Assembly: GCF_000488275.1 (NCBI RefSeq)
Contig: NZ_KI530766.1
Span: forward strand, 6,248-56,509
DNA length: 50,262 bases
Direction of reading: 5' to 3'
From: Acinetobacter brisouii CIP 110357
GTDB taxonomy: Bacteria > Pseudomonadota > Gammaproteobacteria > Pseudomonadales > Moraxellaceae
Position 1 is the first letter of the stretch; every line of letters begins with the position of its first letter. The notes beneath the pieces were generated by a model. The model was not told the origin of the DNA. It did not search any database and saw only the letters and a list, made by a program, of their open reading frames with translations. The position numbers and the translations under genes are program-made. Positions 46,276 through 50,262 of this stretch are shown piece after piece.

Positions 46276-47355
46276 TTACTGAGCTGATTCAGTATGATAC
46301 TGCTGTGTTAACCAGTTTTTATATTCACCACTTTGTACGTGTGCCACCCATTCCTGATTGTTCAGATACCACTCAACCGTTTTACGTAGCCCTGTTTCGA
46401 AACTTTCTTGTGGTACCCAACCTAAGTCTTTTTGAATCTTGCTAGCATCAATCGCATAACGTAAGTCATGCCCAGGACGATCAGTCACATAAGTAATTAG
46501 GTCTTGATACTGAGACACACCTTCAGGTTTATTCGGTGCAAGCTCTTCTAGAAGCTGACAAACGGCTTTCACCACATCAATATTCTTTTGTTCGTTATGC
46601 CCACCAATGTTATAGGTTTCACCGACTTGCGCCTGAGTCACAACTTGATAGAGCGCACGTGCATGATCTTCTACATAGAGCCAGTCACGAATCTGCTGAC
46701 CATTGCCATAAACAGGCAACGCACGACCATTCAAGGCATTTAAAATAATGAGAGGAATCAGTTTTTCAGGAAAATGATATGGACCATAGTTATTGGAACA
46801 GTTAGTAATCAGTACAGGTAAACCATAAGTACGATGCCACGCACGCACTAAGTGATCTGAACTGGCTTTACTCGCTGAATAAGGTGAACTTGGAGCATAT
46901 GGTGTCGTTTCATGAAATAAATCATCAGTACCTTCTAAGTCACCATATACTTCATCAGTAGAAATATGATGAAAGCGGAAAGCCTGCTTTTTCTCAGAAA
47001 CCAAGCCGTTCCAATATTGGCGAGCGGCTTCAAGTAGCTGATATGTTCCTAAAATATTGGTTTCAATAAATGCGGCTGAGCCTGTAATTGAACGGTCTAC
47101 GTGTGACTCGGCTGCCAAATGCATCACTGCATCAGGCTGAAAATCTGAAAATAGTTGATCTAGCGCAGCACGGTCACAAATATCGGTTTGTGAAAATTGA
47201 TAGCGAGGACTTTGTGCAATACTAGATAAGGATTCTAGATTTCCCGCATACGTCAATTTATCGACATTTAAAACTTCATCTTGTGTATTTTGAATAATAT
47301 GGCGAATCACAGCCGAGCCAATAAAGCCCGCTCCACCTGTAACTAAAATTTTCAT
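46276..47355 (-). CDS. rmlB: dTDP-glucose 4,6-dehydratase
   Basis: NAD-dependent dehydratase forming dTDP-4-keto-6-deoxy-D-glucose, the branch-point intermediate for RmlC/RmlD and for WecE. 359 residues with a [11 protein letters not shown]ossmann loop at 7-16, catalytic STDEVYG with the Asp-Glu pair, and YSASK. It is first of the rml genes, 83 bp after the ELM1-family gene on the same strand. Confidence 0.97.
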   Translation of the reverse strand: MKILVTGGAGFIGSAVIRHIIQNTQDEVLNVDKLTYAGNLESLSSIAQSPRYQFSQTDICDRAALDQLFSDFQPDAVMHLAAESHVDRSITGSAAFIETNILGTYQLLEAARQYWNGLVSEKKQAFRFHHISTDEVYGDLEGTDDLFHETTPYAPSSPYSASKASSDHLVRAWHRTYGLPVLITNCSNNYGPYHFPEKLIPLIILNALNGRALPVYGNGQQIRDWLYVEDHARALYQVVTQAQVGETYNIGGHNEQKNIDVVKAVCQLLEELAPNKPEGVSQYQDLITYVTDRPGHDLRYAIDASKIQKDLGWVPQESFETGLRKTVEWYLNNQEWVAHVQSGEYKNWLTQQYHTESAQ

Positions 47356-47438
47356 CTTAAAATCGGAATACTAAAAATTCTGCTTAGTATAACCAATTCT
47401 CGATACACAACAGTTAAGAAATCACGGAGGATTCTCAC

Positions 47439-48470
47439 TTAACTGTTAGCAAATAGTTGTTTATGTAATTGTTGTGCCAACAGTTCACTTGGCTCAACAG
47501 TCAAGGTCTGCTGTTGCTCGGCTTTAAATGTACTATTGAGCTGTGCGATGGAAATGACTTGCAAAATCTCTTGCTGACTCAAGCGCTCAAGTACATTGTG
47601 AAATTTTTCGTCGGGTTGCCAATGCTCAGGCAAATAAGCAACTACAGGACGCATGGCAGAAACACTTTCCATGAGCATAGACATAGAATCTGCACTACAA
47701 AATACGCGTGTCGAAACTGCCAAAAACTGATGCAAAACTGCACGTGGCTGTTCTGCCCACCACACTATATCTGCAATACATTCAAAATTTAAGTACTGCT
47801 GCAGAATTTTTTCAGCCTGTTTCCCTGTACGGCGTGAAGTGCTGAGCAACCATTTAATCCTATGCTGACGTGCCAGCAGGTTCATCTGTTTTGCCAGTTG
47901 AATCCAATCCTGCTCCTGATACTGTGCTCCCGCGCCATCTCCACCGATCAGCATGGTCCACACTTGCTGCTCGACATGTGGATGCTCGGAGTACCATTGC
48001 TTGCCATGCTGTTGCAAGGTTGCCTGACTTAAAGGCATCGGCGACACAGGTAAGCTAATAAATGGTTTTGGCAAATCTGGTTCGAGCACCAAAATTGCAT
48101 CAAACAATTCAGCTTTGAGTTGACGCAGTGAACCACAAAAAATATTTTTTGCACCAAATGCCTTGGACAACCACACAATCGCATAGGCACTATTTCCACC
48201 TGCACCGACCACAATATCTGGGCGTGCATTTGGCAGCGCATCTCCCTGATAAAACTGATCAATTTTTTCTGCTTTAGGAATTTTATAGTTAAGTAACCAG
48301 GTTAAAGGTCTGCGATAAAACTTATGCTTTAAAGTCAGTTCAATCCAATGCACCTCTAATTCAAAATCACGTTCCAGAGCAAACAACACCCCTTTAGACT
48401 GATTAAAATGCCCTGGCACACCATCGCTGACCACCCATACTGTTTTTTTACTTTTCGGTTGGTTATGCAT
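47439..48470 (-). CDS. ELM1-family (GT-B-like) protein
   Basis: 343 residues. The family is named after plant ELM1 but in bacteria lies in glycan and lipid A loci and has a GT-B-like fold. Seen here: VWVVSDGVPGHFNQSKGVL at the N-terminus, VGAGGNSAYAIVWLSK, LVLEPDLPKPFIS, MLIGGDGAG and CSADSMSMLMESVSAMRPVVAYLP near the C-terminus, where nucleotide-sugar binding is expected. A role as a glycosyltransferase is an inference. It overlaps the upstream GT4 gene by 8 bp, so they are coupled. A degraded second copy is at 40338-40762. Confidence 0.85.
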   Translation of the reverse strand: MHNQPKSKKTVWVVSDGVPGHFNQSKGVLFALERDFELEVHWIELTLKHKFYRRPLTWLLNYKIPKAEKIDQFYQGDALPNARPDIVVGAGGNSAYAIVWLSKAFGAKNIFCGSLRQLKAELFDAILVLEPDLPKPFISLPVSPMPLSQATLQQHGKQWYSEHPHVEQQVWTMLIGGDGAGAQYQEQDWIQLAKQMNLLARQHRIKWLLSTSRRTGKQAEKILQQYLNFECIADIVWWAEQPRAVLHQFLAVSTRVFCSADSMSMLMESVSAMRPVVAYLPEHWQPDEKFHNVLERLSQQEILQVISIAQLNSTFKAEQQQTLTVEPSELLAQQLHKQLFANS

Positions 48471-49458
48471 GACTCAGTTCCTGATAAACCTGTAGGGTAT
48501 TGTGTAGCACAGCTTCTAGCGTTAGCTGTTGCTGGGCAGATTGATAAATCGGTTCTGAACGCTCAGTCAGCTGCTCAAAATGCTGCACATGTTGTTGAAT
48601 TAAATCATGTAAAGCAGTGACGTCATCCGCAGGGCACATCAGTTCAGGTGGCAAAATTTCTGCAACCATACCAACATCCGTTGAAATCACAGGGCAATGC
48701 ACCAAAAGCGCTTCAGCCAGCGTATAAGGGCCACCTTCATTACGCGATGAGATCACCAAAAAATCCGCCTGCTGCATCAGTGTAGTAATATCATTGCGAT
48801 GCCCAAGCAATTCAATACGATCTGTTAGAGCATGCTGCTGAATTTTCTCTTGTAGTAAACCGCGATCTGGCCCATCTCCCACAATCCAGAGCTTGGCATC
48901 AATGCCTTGCCATGCTTCAACCAGTAAATCAAAACCTTTGGCAGGCACGAGGCGCGCAACCGCAATCGCTTGTAAAAGTTGATGTGGCTGTTTTTGTGCT
49001 GCCTGAAGTACAGGTGGCTGAATCCCATTTAAGACTACACGCACACGGTCTTGCTGACTAAACTGATTGGCGACCCGTCGACTCACTGCAATAATTCGAT
49101 CATATTTTTCAAATGCCTGAACATTACGTTTTAGGTTATGCAGTGTCGCCACACTTGGAATTTTCAGCCATTTCAGCATGGGTGCAATCATGGATACGGC
49201 TTTGTTGGCTTGCACATGCAGGACATCGGCATGCGTGGCTTTAATGGTCTGATACAACTGCCACAGCAAAATCGGGTTTTTACGGCTCTTGCTTAAATCC
49301 AAGGCTTTAAATTCAACACCACTGACTCGCTCAGCATACTTTTCATGCGCGATGAGTGTCACCTTTTGCCCCGCCTGTGCCAAACCATTTGCCAGTTCAA
49401 CCACATGCTTTTCCAAACCGCCTTCTTCGTCACCCGCCATGACCATACAAATATGCAT
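48463..49458 (-). CDS. Glycosyltransferase family 4
   Basis: 331 residues, GT-B fold. N-terminal DEEGGLEKHVVELANGL, then AVARLVPAKGFDLLVEA, IVGDGPDRG and an intact E-x7-E donor motif in RNEGGPYTLAEALL. It overlaps the ELM1-family gene downstream and starts 12 bp after the deacetylase gene, forming a tight minus-strand operon. It is a likely outer-core transferase. Confidence 0.9.
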   Translation of the reverse strand: MHICMVMAGDEEGGLEKHVVELANGLAQAGQKVTLIAHEKYAERVSGVEFKALDLSKSRKNPILLWQLYQTIKATHADVLHVQANKAVSMIAPMLKWLKIPSVATLHNLKRNVQAFEKYDRIIAVSRRVANQFSQQDRVRVVLNGIQPPVLQAAQKQPHQLLQAIAVARLVPAKGFDLLVEAWQGIDAKLWIVGDGPDRGLLQEKIQQHALTDRIELLGHRNDITTLMQQADFLVISSRNEGGPYTLAEALLVHCPVISTDVGMVAEILPPELMCPADDVTALHDLIQQHVQHFEQLTERSEPIYQSAQQQLTLEAVLHNTLQVYQELSHA

Positions 49459-49470
49459 TGTTATTCTCTC

Positions 49471-50262
49471 TTATAACCCGCGCTGACCCAGTTTCAAGCG
49501 ACATTTCACTGCAAATAGCGAATCTTTACCACTCATCTTGATGCGCTGTAACTGCATAAAGTCAGGCTGTGCAGTATCAATACCCTCTTTGGTGGTCACG
49601 GCATTGCAATAACCGACCTGTTTGGCCAGTTCAACGTCACGCTGACTATAAATTCCAAAAGGATAGGCAAAACTGGTCACAGGTTGCTCAATCATCTGCT
49701 CAAGCTGTTGCTTGGATTCCGCCAACTCCTGCAAACACTCTTCATCTGTCAACTTGTCCAAATTGGCATGGGTCATGGTATGTGAACCTATTTCTACCAA
49801 ACCACTCTTTGCCAAAAATCGGACTTGTTCATCACTCAGTTTGGGCTCACGTGCCAGTTCGCCACTATTGTGATGGGCTTTTTTATAAGTCGACCAGTCA
49901 CGATCATGACGGTCAACCACCACATAAATCGTGGCTTTGGCCTGATATTTTTCTAAAACAGGATAGGCATTTTCCAAGTTATCCAGATAACCGTCATCAA
50001 AAGTAATCGCCACAGTTTTTTCAGGATGCTTGCCCCAGTTTTGCTGAAGTTCCTGCATGGTCACAAAGTGAAAACCTTGCGCTTTCATCCACGCCACTTG
50101 CTTGTCAAATTCGGCAGGGGTCACACGCAGCTTATTGAATTTTGCGCCATCAATATGCTCACGCACCATGTGATACATCAAGACACGAGGACGTTTCCAG
50201 TCTATTGCAGGTTTCCACCACGCATATTTATAACTAAATGCCATCACCGCAAGCAGCACAAT
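49471..50262 (-). CDS. Polysaccharide deacetylase (NodB domain), 5' end beyond the window
   Basis: At least 262 residues are visible; the first in-frame start codon is a GTG at 50259 inside a hydrophobic segment (LLAVMAFSYKYAWW), so the real start probably lies outside. The NodB metal and catalytic residues are present: TFDDGY with the catalytic Asp, HTMTH as the zinc His pair, and FAYPFG. It deacetylates N-acetyl sugars, with a membrane anchor placing it at the inner-membrane or periplasmic face. Deacetylase genes (pda) are regular members of Acinetobacter outer-core loci. Confidence 0.9.
   Translation of the reverse strand: MVLLAVMAFSYKYAWWKPAIDWKRPRVLMYHMVREHIDGAKFNKLRVTPAEFDKQVAWMKAQGFHFVTMQELQQNWGKHPEKTVAITFDDGYLDNLENAYPVLEKYQAKATIYVVVDRHDRDWSTYKKAHHNSGELAREPKLSDEQVRFLAKSGLVEIGSHTMTHANLDKLTDEECLQELAESKQQLEQMIEQPVTSFAYPFGIYSQRDVELAKQVGYCNAVTTKEGIDTAQPDFMQLQRIKMSGKDSLFAVKCRLKLGQRGL

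Noticed and set aside
34868..50262. Capsule (K) or O-antigen locus
   Set aside because: No wza-wzb-wzc, wzx, wzy or initiating transferase is seen, and aspS marks the OC locus rather than the K locus in Acinetobacter.

Overview
The window is a stretch of Gammaproteobacterial chromosome that looks like Acinetobacter. Reasons are the moderate-to-low GC with AT-rich islands, the gene orders trpF-trpB / trpA-accD-folC-SPOR and aspS next to a lipooligosaccharide outer-core locus, a BaeSR pair, and many proteins that read like Acinetobacter orthologues. The species cannot be fixed from sequence alone. No rRNA, IS element, integrase or CRISPR array was seen.

Layout. 1-540: a TAGCGAA heptamer array running off the left edge, then four minus-strand tRNA genes (Pro, Arg, His, Pro in transcription order) with a good sigma70 promoter and a terminator. 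0.7-13.4 kb: mostly minus-strand housekeeping genes: argJ, a small exported protein, secA, a SPOR-domain protein, folC, accD, trpA, trpB and trpF. Two plus-strand genes, a 1-Cys peroxiredoxin and a lipoprotein phosphatase, interrupt them. 13.5-16.3 kb: a cobalamin module (AdoCbl riboswitch, BtuB-type receptor, PduO-type adenosyltransferase). 16.3-22.9 kb: a glycerophosphodiesterase, a delta-9-type desaturase, the pseudokinase SelO, the two-component pair baeS-baeR, and a divergent His/Met-rich lipoprotein. 23.1-28 kb: two paralogous long acyl-CoA dehydrogenases, PsiE and a hypothetical protein. 28.1-32.6 kb: a PLD-family protein, a ZnuD-like TonB receptor with a candidate Zur box, and a DUF4184 membrane protein. 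32.8-34.6 kb: aspS.

From 34.9 kb to the right edge lies a surface-glycan locus. It holds a lipid-A-type acyltransferase, several glycosyltransferases (GT1/4, GT2 and GT8 types), the complete dTDP-L-rhamnose operon rmlBDAC, and an AT-rich plus-strand cassette of a divergent glycosyltransferase, a left-handed beta-helix acetyltransferase and a WecE aminotransferase. An ELM1-family protein, a GT4 enzyme and a polysaccharide deacetylase cut by the edge complete it. No Wzx, Wzy, Wza/Wzc or initiating sugar-phosphate transferase is visible. With the aspS neighbour, this fits the Acinetobacter outer-core (OC) locus, which lies between aspS and ilvE, rather than a capsule or O-antigen locus.

The most interesting points are four. 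First, the rml operon and the WecE/acetyltransferase cassette share the intermediate dTDP-4-keto-6-deoxyglucose, predicting both L-rhamnose and an acylated Fuc4N-type sugar. Second, a degraded second copy of the ELM1-family gene marks past rearrangement of the locus. Third, the cobalamin riboswitch shows a readable L5-L13 kissing-loop architecture. Fourth, there is a small His/Met-rich lipoprotein beside BaeSR.
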